Shown piece by piece: positions 14,245 to 22,676 of a DNA stretch of 32,065 nt (its first letter is position 1; each line of letters starts with the position of its first letter). A program made the translations under genes and the position numbers. Location of the stretch: NCBI GenBank assembly GCA_040255445.1, contig JBDZUZ010000021.1:1-32065 (forward strand), read 5' to 3'. Under the pieces are notes generated by a model. It saw nothing but the letters and a program-made list of their open reading frames with translations, had not been told where the DNA came from and searched no databases. This DNA comes from JBDZUZ01 sp040255445. GTDB taxonomy: Bacteria > Planctomycetota > Phycisphaerae > Phycisphaerales > UBA1924.

Positions 14245-16323
14245 TTAGTCGCAGCCGCCCGCCTGCCAGCGCTCGAAGAAGAAGCCGATGTCGTCGCCGT
14301 CGACGCCGCCGGAGCCGTCAACGTCGCCGCAGGGCGCGCCCGCCTGCCAATCGGCGAAGAACGCGCCGATATCGTCGCCGTCGACACCGCCGGACTGGTC
14401 ATAGTCCGCAGCGCAGGGCGGGCAGCCGCCGCCGAGGCAGATCTCGACGAACTGATTGCCGGCAAACTGGTTGAAGTTGATGGTGTTGGTCGCGCCGATG
14501 CTGCCGAGGTTTGGCGTGCCATCGGGCAGGCCGCCGATGACCTGGTTGGACATGAACGTGGCATCGGTGCCGGAGATGAAGCCCGCGATCTTGATGCACG
14601 ACTGGCCGTCCCAGCCGAGTTCATCGAGGTCGATGGCGATCTCGAAGCCGGTGGTGACCGCGGCCGGGTTGCCGACCGAGTCGCCGCTCACGCCGGCGAT
14701 GTTCGAGTTGTCGATCGTGAAGCTGATCAGGCCGGGCGTGCCCACCGGCGGATTGGGGAAGTTCGCAATCAGCGAGTCATACGCCGCGCGGGGCGCGAAG
14801 TTGGTGTAGAGGTTCGGCGTGAAGCCGTCCTGCGGATCCGGGTCGACCGGGAAGAAGGTGTCGCAGGCGTTGTTGCCGCGGAACGTCACGGGGTTGTAGT
14901 TGGGATCGTCCTTGGCGCCGCCGTCGTACGCGCCGTAATCGAGCGCGTTGCCGTTGCCGTCGAGGAACTTGCCGTTGGTGCGGAGCCCCGCCGCGTCCAT
15001 GACCTGCCACGCCGGATCGGAGCTGCCGGTCTTGATGCTCATCCAGTAGTCGGCGGCGAAGCCATCGTCGAAGGTGAGGCCGGGGTTGGCGCCGTCGTTA
15101 CCCATCCGGTTCAGGTTGCCGTAGGAGATGTCGACGTTGTCGCCGCGGAGCGCGTTCTGGCCCTCGTTGGCCGCCGCGTCGATGAAGATGTTGACCTTGT
15201 TGCCGCCCTCACCGCAGGAACCGCCCGTGCCGTTCTCGAGGTTGCCGGTCAGGAGGATGTGCAGTTTGTTGTTCGCCTCATCGATGTAGGCGTACAGGCC
15301 GTTGAGCTCCGAGCCGCTCGCAACATCGACATTTCCGCCCGGGGGCGGGCAGGTCGGGAGCACGCCCGCGGCGTTCGCGTTGTTCATCGCGATCTGGATC
15401 CCGTCGGGGTTGTTACCGCCCTCGAGGAATCCGTCGCCCTGGCCGTCCGGGTTGGTGAGGATCTGGTTGCTGCCCAGGTAGCGGCCGACACCGCCGCCCA
15501 TGTCGGCGAAGTTGGGGTAGAAGGTCGTCGGGTCGCCGCCCGCGCCGAACGTGATGTAGTAATCCGCCTCGAAGCCCGCATCGAAGGTCATCCCCGCGAG
15601 ACGGTTCAGGCCGTTGAAGTCGACATCGGGGTTGGTGTTGAGCAGGGTGTTCTGCCCGCCGGCGACGCTGTCGATGAAGAACTCGAGCTTGTTGAAGTTG
15701 GTCTCGAGGTTGCCCGTCAGCATGACGTACAGCACGCCGTTGCTCACAACGCCGTAGGCGCCCGCGAGCTCGCTGCCGTTGGCGAGGTTGACGCTGGTAT
15801 CGTTCGAATCACCGAAGCCCGTTCGGTTGGTCTGGAGAGCGAGGGGTGCACCGTACACCGCGGCGTCGAGCGTGCCGTCGACGGTCGGCGCGCCGGCCGA
15901 GGTGCCCGAGACGGTGAAGAACTGGTCCCCAGCGCGGTTCGCGAAGTTGACGTTCGCGGGCTCGCCCAGGTTCCCGGTGCCCGCGGGCAGACCGCCGATC
16001 ACCTGGTTGGAGACGAAGTCGTGGCCGCCGGCATTCACCATCGCGACAATGCGGATGTTGCCGGCCGGGTTGCCGATCGCGCTGAGCGGGATCGCGAACT
16101 CGATGCCGGTGGTGACCGCGGCGACATCGCCGACGTTCTGCGGGTCGCAGGGGTTGCCGGTCGTCGAATCACCGAAGCCCGTCGGGATGTTCTGAACCCA
16201 GCGGAGCTGCCCGTACAGCGCTTCCTCACCGCTGGTCAGGCGCCCGTCGATCGTGGGCTGGGCGATAGCCTGACCCGCGACGCACGCGAGGACGGCCGCA
16301 CTCATGACAACTGACTTGGTCAT
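14245..16323 (-). CDS. Secreted nested-repeat (A-B-B'-A') protein with two C-terminal dockerin-like EF-hand motifs
   Basis: The product is 692 residues from the ATG at 16323; GGAGAG lies about 6 nt upstream. The signal peptide is MTKSVVMSAAVLACVAGQAIA, with QPTIDG following. Module A (about residues 22-140) ends in FVSNQVIGGLPAGTGNLG. Module B begins with PTVDGTLDAAVYG and holds GSELAGAYG and VMLTGNLETN, then a FIDSVAGGQN, LNRLAGMTFDAGFEADY core. Module B' repeats it: GSELNGLYAYIDEANNKLHI, LTGNLENG, FIDAAANEGQN, LTFDDGFAADY. Module A' closes with TTGFEIAIDLDE and FMSNQVIGGLPDGTPNLG. The TIDG/TVDG starts resemble the beginning of CBM9-like domains. The C-terminus has two Ca2+-loop motifs, DYDQSGGVDGDDIGAFFADW and DVDGSGGVDGDDIGFFFERW, as in planctomycete type I dockerin-like tails. 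The protein is exported and probably cell-surface. No catalytic motif is seen and function is unknown. Confidence 0.85.
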   Translation of the reverse strand: MTKSVVMSAAVLACVAGQAIAQPTIDGRLTSGEEALYGQLRWVQNIPTGFGDSTTGNPCDPQNVGDVAAVTTGIEFAIPLSAIGNPAGNIRIVAMVNAGGHDFVSNQVIGGLPAGTGNLGEPANVNFANRAGDQFFTVSGTSAGAPTVDGTLDAAVYGAPLALQTNRTGFGDSNDTSVNLANGSELAGAYGVVSNGVLYVMLTGNLETNFNKLEFFIDSVAGGQNTLLNTNPDVDFNGLNRLAGMTFDAGFEADYYITFGAGGDPTTFYPNFADMGGGVGRYLGSNQILTNPDGQGDGFLEGGNNPDGIQIAMNNANAAGVLPTCPPPGGNVDVASGSELNGLYAYIDEANNKLHILLTGNLENGTGGSCGEGGNKVNIFIDAAANEGQNALRGDNVDISYGNLNRMGNDGANPGLTFDDGFAADYWMSIKTGSSDPAWQVMDAAGLRTNGKFLDGNGNALDYGAYDGGAKDDPNYNPVTFRGNNACDTFFPVDPDPQDGFTPNLYTNFAPRAAYDSLIANFPNPPVGTPGLISFTIDNSNIAGVSGDSVGNPAAVTTGFEIAIDLDELGWDGQSCIKIAGFISGTDATFMSNQVIGGLPDGTPNLGSIGATNTINFNQFAGNQFVEICLGGGCPPCAADYDQSGGVDGDDIGAFFADWQAGAPCGDVDGSGGVDGDDIGFFFERWQAGGCD

Positions 16324-16469
16324 CTTCACTCTCCGAGAAACGGGACGTGTGGATACGGATCCCCCGATCGCAGCCCGTGGCAATCGGATGGAACAGGAGT
16401 CGGGCCGGACCGAAAAGGGTTACATCCCCAGCGCGGCCCAGCGCACTGAAACGACAGCGCTCCAGCCCG

Positions 16470-16497
16470 AGTGTACCACGGGCGCAAAAAAATCCAA
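16470..16497 (-). promoter_or_regulatory. Candidate promoter of the nested-repeat dockerin protein
   Basis: On the minus strand TTGGAT (16497-16492), a 16-nt spacer that starts with a T run, and TACACT (16475-16470). The -10 is identical to that of the ArsR operon. The leader would be about 140 nt. Confidence 0.5.
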
Positions 16498-16643
16498 CGA
16501 AATCCGCGGGCGGGACAGGCGGACATGCCAGACGGCTTCATCCGAATATCAGCAGTGAATATGCATGTACCGGCCGGGCACGCTGTGCCGCCGTTCCACC
16601 GGTGCGCGCGTGGCCGTGGGACGGGTCGCCGGTGTGTTTCAGG

Positions 16644-16666
16644 CCCGATAGGAATGTTCCATCGGG
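16644..16666 (+). promoter_or_regulatory. Inverted repeat just upstream of the prepilin promoter
   Basis: CCCGAT (16644-16649) and ATCGGG (16661-16666) enclose GGAA-TG-TTCC, giving a 10-bp dyad with one bulged base. It ends 2 nt before the -35 hexamer at 16669, a typical position for an activator site. It could instead be a weak terminator of readthrough. Confidence 0.35.
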
Positions 16667-16668
16667 TC

Positions 16669-16698
16669 TTGACGACTCAGTTATCGTTCAGGTAGCGT
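16669..16698 (+). promoter_or_regulatory. Candidate promoter for the second prepilin-like gene
   Basis: TTGACG (16669-16674), an 18-nt spacer and TAGCGT (16693-16698). The -35 is strong and the -10 is weak, which fits an activator-dependent promoter. The leader would be about 100 nt. Confidence 0.4.
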
Positions 16699-16743
16699 GT
16701 CCCACGGCTCGGTGCTGTCCCCGGGCCGCTCGCCAGAATGGAG

Positions 16744-16770
16744 GCCTGCCCGGAGTTTCGCCGGGCGGGC
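16744..16770 (+). promoter_or_regulatory. Leader hairpin before the second prepilin-like gene
   Basis: GCCTGCCCGG (16744-16753) pairs with CCGGGCGGGC (16761-16770), with one G-T pair and a 7-nt AGTTTCG loop. It sits in the predicted leader, 36 nt before the ATG and 22 nt before the AGGAG ribosome site. It could affect RNA stability or translation. Confidence 0.4.
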
Positions 16771-16806
16771 TATCCGTGGCACGACTTGTTGCAGGAGTAT
16801 CAGACC

Positions 16807-17760
16807 ATGACGGTCACGACGACGGCCTCGACCCGGCGGCCGACCAAGGCATTCACACTCATCGAGCTGCTCGTCGTCATCGCGATCATCGCGCTGCTGA
16901 TCGGCATCCTCCTGCCCGCGCTGGGCAAAGCCCGCCGCTCCGCGCAGGAAGCCAAGAACCTGTCGAACCTCAAGTCGATGGGTCTGTCCATGACGCTCTA
17001 CGCCAACGACAACAAGTCGTGGTACCCCGTCATGCCGATCCCGCAGGCGTTCCAGTCGCGCACTTTCCTGAGCGGCCAGTTCGCGTACGGCGGCGTCGCC
17101 GGCCTCTTCAGCCTCTTCCAACTCGGCGATAACACCGACCTGGGCTATCGCGGCGTGATCGCCAACGAAGACTCCGCGGCGTACGCCAACGGCAACAAGG
17201 TGCCGCTCATGGCCCCGTACCTCGAAGGCTTCGGCATCCTCGTCAACCCCGCCGACAAGATCGATTACTACTGGGGCATGCCGCACGGCCCCAACCCCGC
17301 CCGCAACGTCAATACCGCGGCGATCAAGATCCCCAAGGCCCCAGGCTCTTCCTACGACGTGATCAGCTACAACATCAGCTACCTCTACATCGCCGGCCTC
17401 AAGACCGATGAGCCCACCATCATCACGCCCGCACCCTTCTGGGGCGATGAGACCAACGGCCCCGATGTCAGCACCAACGCGTGGTACGGCGGCGCCTCCG
17501 GCGGCGCGGGCCGACAGGCCGGTCAGGCCTGGGGTATCGAGCCCGGCGGTTACGGCAAGGACGACAACCTCGGCGCCGACGGCGGCGCCTTCGTCTTCAC
17601 CGACGGCCACGCCGCCTTCGTCCGCAGCTACGGCGCTTCCGACCCCGCCCAGGCCGAGAGCATCCAGAACATCTTCTTCTCCACCGACACGCAGCGGTTC
17701 CCCAACAGCATCAACGCGCTGAACCCGGGCCGCAGCAACTTCGTTCAGACGATCGATTGA
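16807..17760 (+). CDS. Planctomycete prepilin-type protein with DGHAAF motif (DUF1559-like group)
   Basis: The product is 317 residues. The ATG at 16807 has AGGAG (16793-16797) 9 nt upstream; an earlier in-frame start adds a Cys-containing stretch not seen in the class. The leader of 15 residues ends in Ala rather than Gly and is followed by FTLIELLVVIAIIALLIG, so Phe is +1 and Glu is +5. The cleaved helix continues with ILLPALGKARRSAQEAKNLS, the usual planctomycete sequence. Residues about 30-60 contain KNLSNLKSMGLSMTLYANDN, the LRQ-like helix of this group. Near the C-terminus GGAFVFTDGHAAFVRSYG is the FTDGH-type motif common to these proteins. It is probably a secretion-system or pilus-like subunit at the inner membrane. 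Partner genes are not adjacent. Confidence 0.88.
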   Translation: MTVTTTASTRRPTKAFTLIELLVVIAIIALLIGILLPALGKARRSAQEAKNLSNLKSMGLSMTLYANDNKSWYPVMPIPQAFQSRTFLSGQFAYGGVAGLFSLFQLGDNTDLGYRGVIANEDSAAYANGNKVPLMAPYLEGFGILVNPADKIDYYWGMPHGPNPARNVNTAAIKIPKAPGSSYDVISYNISYLYIAGLKTDEPTIITPAPFWGDETNGPDVSTNAWYGGASGGAGRQAGQAWGIEPGGYGKDDNLGADGGAFVFTDGHAAFVRSYGASDPAQAESIQNIFFSTDTQRFPNSINALNPGRSNFVQTID

Positions 17761-17909
17761 TCGTCACTCGCCCGCTCCTCCTCCGCCCGTCGCCCGGCCA
17801 ACGCCACCGATCGAAACCGTCGCATGCGGACCCGTCAACCCCAGGTCTCGGTTCTGCTATCCTCCGAACCCCCCGCCATTCCGCGGCGGGTGACTGACGG
17901 AGGCCGCGT

Positions 17910-19364
17910 TTGACCATGTCCGCCGATGACGCGTCCCGCTCGAAAGCCGGCCCAACTTCTCTCGTGAAGCGTCTCCTGCTGGTGCAGGAGGCCGGCCTCG
18001 CGCTGGTCATCGTTCTGATCGCGCTCCTGCTGGGCTATTTCGGCGGGAGCAAGCAGAAGGTCGACCGGATCCCCGTCCCCGCCGAGGCGCAGGTCCAGGT
18101 GACCACCAGCAGCATCTCCGCGACCATCGACGGCCGCGACCGCCGCTTCGAACTCGCCGATGGCTGGCAGCTCCGCGACCTGGGCGGCGGCCGATCGCTG
18201 ATCTACCGCGAGCGGCAGGTCAACAAGTTCTTCGACCTTGACAACCTCTTCCTCAACCTCGTCTTCGCGAGCTTCTACGCGGTGATGGCGGTGGGGGTGA
18301 CGGCGGTGATCGCCACCGGCGGTATCGACCTCTCGATCGGCTCGATCTACGCGCTCGCCGCGCTCTTCGGCGCGATCTTCCTCCGCTACGACTGGTCGGC
18401 CGGCTTCCCCGAGCCGCAGGTGCTCGGGAGCAGCGCGTTCTGGTGGATCGCGATCGTGCTCGGCCTCATCGCGCTCGCCGGGCCGACAGCTCGGGGCAAG
18501 TTCGCGCCCAAACTTGGCGGTGAACGCGCCTCGATGCTCCGCACGGTCGAGCGCATCATCCTCGGCATCGGGTTCGTCCTGCTCGTGCTCGCCTTCTGGA
18601 AGCTCACCGCGGCCGTGCGCGCCGCCGGCGCAGCCCAGACCGAGCGTTCCACGCTCCCGCTCGCCGCGGCCGTCCCCATCGGTGTCGGTGTCTGCTGCCT
18701 CGTCGCGGGCGCAGCCGGCTGGCTCAACGGCGTCATGATCGTCGGCCTCCGCGTCCACCCCTTCATCATCACGCTGGGCACCATGGCCGCGTACCGCGGA
18801 CTGGTCACGCTGCCGACGCAGGCCCAGTCGGTCGGCTCCTTCCCCGAAGCGTTCACCCTCGGCTTCTTCAAGCGCGAAATCGGCGGCGTCTACCCGATCC
18901 CCGTGATCATCATGATCCTCGTGCTGCTGGGCGGCATGATCGTGCTCTCCCGCACCGTCTTCGGCCGCCGCATCTACGCGATCGGCGGCAACGAGACCGC
19001 CGCGCACTACGCCGGCATCCCCGTCGGCCGCACCAAGATCTGGGTCTACACGCTCATGGGCGCCCTCGCGGGCCTGAGCGCGGCGATCTACCTGGGCTAC
19101 CTTGGCGCGTGGGAGCCCAACGCCGGCTTCGGCTACGAGCTCAAGGTCATCGCCGCGGCGGTCATCGGCGGCGCCTCGCTCAGCGGCGGCCGCGGCTCGG
19201 CCCTGGGCGCGATCCTCGGCGCCCTCCTGATCCAGCTCATCGATAACGGGATGCTCATCCTGGGCATCGACCAGAACTACAACCAGATCGTGATGGGCGC
19301 GGCGATCATCCTCGCCGTGGTCCTCGACCAGCTCAACCGTCGTTTCCTGCCGCAGGGCCGGTAG
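17910..19364 (+). CDS. CUT2 (ribose/xylose-type) sugar ABC transporter permease, enlarged
   Basis: This is an RbsC-like inner-membrane permease. The TTG at 17910 has GGAGG (17899-17903) 6 nt upstream; the ATG at 17916 is the alternative, with 12-nt spacing. The product is 484 residues against about 320 for RbsC. After a first membrane segment (LALVIVLIALLLGYFGG) comes an added stretch of about 60 residues, probably outside the membrane (VDRIPVPAEAQVQVTTSSIS, FELADGWQLRDLGGG). Family core motifs are AVIATGGIDLSIGSIYALAA, VHPFIITLGTMAAYRGL, GRRIYAIGGNETAAHYAGIP and VIAAAVIGGASLSGGRGS. Between the first two core motifs an extra block adds at least two hydrophobic segments and a basic loop (TARGKFAPKLGGERAS). 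The binding lipoprotein gene follows 42 nt downstream. A weak promoter may lie at about 17835-17863 (TATCCT -10). Confidence 0.93.
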   Translation: MTMSADDASRSKAGPTSLVKRLLLVQEAGLALVIVLIALLLGYFGGSKQKVDRIPVPAEAQVQVTTSSISATIDGRDRRFELADGWQLRDLGGGRSLIYRERQVNKFFDLDNLFLNLVFASFYAVMAVGVTAVIATGGIDLSIGSIYALAALFGAIFLRYDWSAGFPEPQVLGSSAFWWIAIVLGLIALAGPTARGKFAPKLGGERASMLRTVERIILGIGFVLLVLAFWKLTAAVRAAGAAQTERSTLPLAAAVPIGVGVCCLVAGAAGWLNGVMIVGLRVHPFIITLGTMAAYRGLVTLPTQAQSVGSFPEAFTLGFFKREIGGVYPIPVIIMILVLLGGMIVLSRTVFGRRIYAIGGNETAAHYAGIPVGRTKIWVYTLMGALAGLSAAIYLGYLGAWEPNAGFGYELKVIAAAVIGGASLSGGRGSALGAILGALLIQLIDNGMLILGIDQNYNQIVMGAAIILAVVLDQLNRRFLPQGR

Positions 19365-19406
19365 CCCATTCGCGGAAGAATGGCGGAGTCCACAAGGGAG
19401 GTTCAG

Positions 19407-20474
19407 ATGCAACGCATTTCCGGTTGGCGTATGGCGACGGGCGGCCTGATCGCCGCCGCGGTCATGTTCGGCAGCGGCATGGTCGGCTGCGAGAAGAAAG
19501 AGGCCCCGGCCACGCCCGACCCCAAGGCGGCGACCACGACCACCGCGCCGGCCCAGGGCAACGCGGCCGAGCCCGCCGCGGGCAAGAAGTACACCTTCGG
19601 CGTCATCGCCAAGAGCCAGGGCAACCCGGTCTTCCAGGCCGCCCGCACCGGCGCTGTCGACGCCGCGGCCGAGCTGGGCCCCGAGCACGGTGTCGAGATC
19701 GAGATCAACTGGCGCACGCCCAACAACGAAGATGCGCAGCAGCAGGCCCAGTTCCTCGAGCAGCTCGTCTCCTCGGGCGTCGATGGCATCGCCATCAGCT
19801 GCTCGGATGCCAAGGTCCTCACGGCCGCGATCAACGCCGCGGTCGAGAAGGGCGTGCCCGTTGTCACCTTCGACAGCGATGCCCCCGAGAGCCAGCGCTT
19901 CGCGTATTACGGCATCAACGATGAAGAGGCCGGCCGCGAGGTCGCCCGCCAGCTGATGAAGGTGATGCCGCAGGGCGGCACCGTCGCGATCCTCGGCGGC
20001 AACCAGAACGCCCCCAACCTCTCCGCCCGCGTCCGCGGCGTCCGCGACGAGATCGGCAAGAACACGCAGTTCACCATCAAGGACACCTACTACCACGGCG
20101 AGACCGCCCCCGAGGCCGCCGCCAAGGTCCAGCAGGTCCAGAACGCCAACCCCGACATCACCGGCTGGGCGATGGTCGGCGGCTGGCCCCTCTTCACCGA
20201 GAACGCGCTCGACGGCGTCTACCAGCAGGCCAAGATCGTCTCGGTCGACACCCTCCCGCCCGAACTCGAATACGTCCGCAAGGGCCAGGTCCAGGCGCTC
20301 ATCGGCCAGGACTGCTACGGCTGGGGCTATGAATCGGTCCGCATGCTCCTGAACAAGGTGCACAAGAACGAGGAGCCGGCTCAGGAAATCAACTTCTTCG
20401 AGTTGGCGATCGTCACGCAGGAGAACGTCGAGGAATACGCCGGCCTCTGGGACAAGTGGCTCGGCAAGAAGTAA
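19407..20474 (+). CDS. Sugar-binding lipoprotein of the CUT2 ABC transporter
   Basis: The product is 355 residues. The ATG at 19407 has GGGAGG (19396-19401) 5 nt upstream. A lipoprotein signal peptide ends in GMVGC with Cys28 as the lipidation site, followed by a Thr/Ala/Pro-rich linker (about residues 30-60). The mature domain is a type I periplasmic-binding fold (Peripla_BP_4, RbsB-like). It opens with YTFGVIAKSQGNPVFQAART, then GVDGIAISCSDAKVLTAAIN and KGVPVVTFDSDAPESQRFAY, then YGINDEEAGREVARQLMK. The hinge and second lobe follow with GTVAILGGNQNAPNLSAR and later QVQALIGQDCYGWGYESVRM. It captures the substrate outside the inner membrane and delivers it to the permease. The sugar cannot be named from sequence. 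A strong terminator follows 16 nt after the stop, so this gene and the permease may be expressed at higher levels than the ATPase gene. Confidence 0.94.
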   Translation: MQRISGWRMATGGLIAAAVMFGSGMVGCEKKEAPATPDPKAATTTTAPAQGNAAEPAAGKKYTFGVIAKSQGNPVFQAARTGAVDAAAELGPEHGVEIEINWRTPNNEDAQQQAQFLEQLVSSGVDGIAISCSDAKVLTAAINAAVEKGVPVVTFDSDAPESQRFAYYGINDEEAGREVARQLMKVMPQGGTVAILGGNQNAPNLSARVRGVRDEIGKNTQFTIKDTYYHGETAPEAAAKVQQVQNANPDITGWAMVGGWPLFTENALDGVYQQAKIVSVDTLPPELEYVRKGQVQALIGQDCYGWGYESVRMLLNKVHKNEEPAQEINFFELAIVTQENVEEYAGLWDKWLGKK

Positions 20475-20490
20475 TCAAGTGAATACCACG

Positions 20491-20523
20491 CCGCGGCGGC
20501 CGAAGGGCCGCCGCGGTGCTTTT
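20491..20523 (+). terminator. Intrinsic terminator within the sugar ABC operon
   Basis: CCGCGGCGGCC (20491-20501) and GGCCGCCGCGG (20506-20516) form an 11-bp perfect stem with a GAAG loop, followed by TGCTTTTC. It lies between the binding-protein and ATPase genes and would lower ATPase transcription unless readthrough occurs or a promoter follows. Confidence 0.88.
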
Positions 20524-20579
20524 CGTTCTTCCCCGCGAACCGTCCCCTTCCCGAGAGAGACCCGCCGGAGCCGCGTGCC

Positions 20580-22196
<1,617 letters not shown>

Positions 22197-22252
22197 ACGA
22201 GGCGAAGTGGTCGATGTTGCGTGTGCCGCGGCCCGGAATCATCACGTGCATC

Positions 22253-22486
22253 GAGGAGTGAAAGAGCCGATTGCGCAAGCAATCGAAGCGTCCATTCGCC
22301 CGTGAAGTGCGAGCAACCCGAGAGCGTGAACACTCCGATCGCACGAGGAGTGAAAGAGCCGATTGCGCGAGCAATCGGAGTGTCCATTCGCCCGTGAAGT
22401 GCGAGCAACCCGAGAGCGTGAACACTCCGACCGCACGAGGAGTGAAAGAGCCGATTGCGCGAGCAATCGGAGTGTCCATTCGCCCG
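22253..22486. repeat. 92-bp tandem repeat array, left part (two full units and one cut unit)
   Basis: Units begin at 22253, 22345 and 22437, exactly 92 bp apart. Units 1 and 2 differ at four positions; the visible 50 bases of unit 3 equal unit 2. Each unit has a perfect hairpin CCGATTGC-GCGA-GCAATCGG (22359-22378 in unit 2) with a GNRA-type loop. CACTCC (22331-22336) can pair with GGAGTG at 22347-22352. Alternatively CACTCCGAT (22331-22339) can pair with ATCGGAGTG (22374-22382). The two are mutually exclusive. There are no unique spacers, so it is not CRISPR. Function is unknown. Confidence 0.95.
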
Positions 22487-22586
22487 NNNNNNNNNNNNNN
22501 NNNNNNNNNNNNNNNNNNNNNNNNNNNNNNNNNNNNNNNNNNNNNNNNNNNNNNNNNNNNNNNNNNNNNNNNNNNNNNNNNNNNNN
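22487..22586. other. Assembly gap of 100 N inside the repeat array
   Basis: Exactly 100 N, the usual placeholder for a gap of unknown size. Repeat units flank both sides, so the assembler probably failed on the tandem array. The true number of units is unknown. Confidence 0.97.
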
Positions 22587-22622
22587 TCAAGTGCGAGTAA
22601 CCCGACAGCGCAAACACTCCGA
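22587..22622. repeat. Degenerate terminal fragment of the 92-bp repeat
   Basis: These 36 bases match the second half of the repeat unit at 31 positions (from TCAAGTGCGAG to ACACTCCGA), in the same orientation. Similarity stops after 22622. This looks like the decayed right end of the array. Confidence 0.8.
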
Positions 22623-22676
22623 CTCCGTCCGCAACCGACTCCTTCGCGCATTACACTCACAGCCGCTCGTGACAAC

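Larger units (their letters stand above)
16324..16806. other. Divergent intergenic region with two predicted promoters and two hairpins
   Basis: This 483-base region has no convincing gene on either strand. It carries the minus-strand promoter for the nested-repeat protein (16497-16470). For the plus-strand prepilin-like gene it carries a hairpin (16644-16666), a candidate promoter (16669-16698) and a leader hairpin (16744-16770). Confidence 0.5.
22197..22676. other. Intergenic region occupied by the 92-bp repeat array and an assembly gap
   Basis: No protein-coding gene is supported in these 480 bases. Frames through the repeats shift because 92 is not a multiple of three. The region holds the repeat units, 100 N, and a degenerate copy fragment next to the LOG-family gene. 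No terminator with a T run was seen after the ATPase stop at 22196. Confidence 0.7.

Noticed and set aside
14215..16314. 699-codon open frame on the plus strand opposite the nested-repeat protein
   Set aside because: The minus strand has a signal peptide, ribosome site, repeats and terminator; the plus-strand translation is repetitive Val/Ala/Glu/Asp-rich.
17835..20363. 842-codon open frame on the minus strand opposite the sugar permease and binding protein genes
   Set aside because: It is a shadow of strongly supported plus-strand genes in GC-rich DNA. Its translation is a low-complexity string of Arg, Asp, Glu, Ala and His without family motifs.
22253..22486. CRISPR array
   Set aside because: The units are continuous 92-bp tandem copies without unique spacers, and no cas gene is near.
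22197..22676. Mobile element or integration site at the repeat array
   Set aside because: No transposase, integrase or tRNA lies beside it, and no target-site duplication could be recognised.
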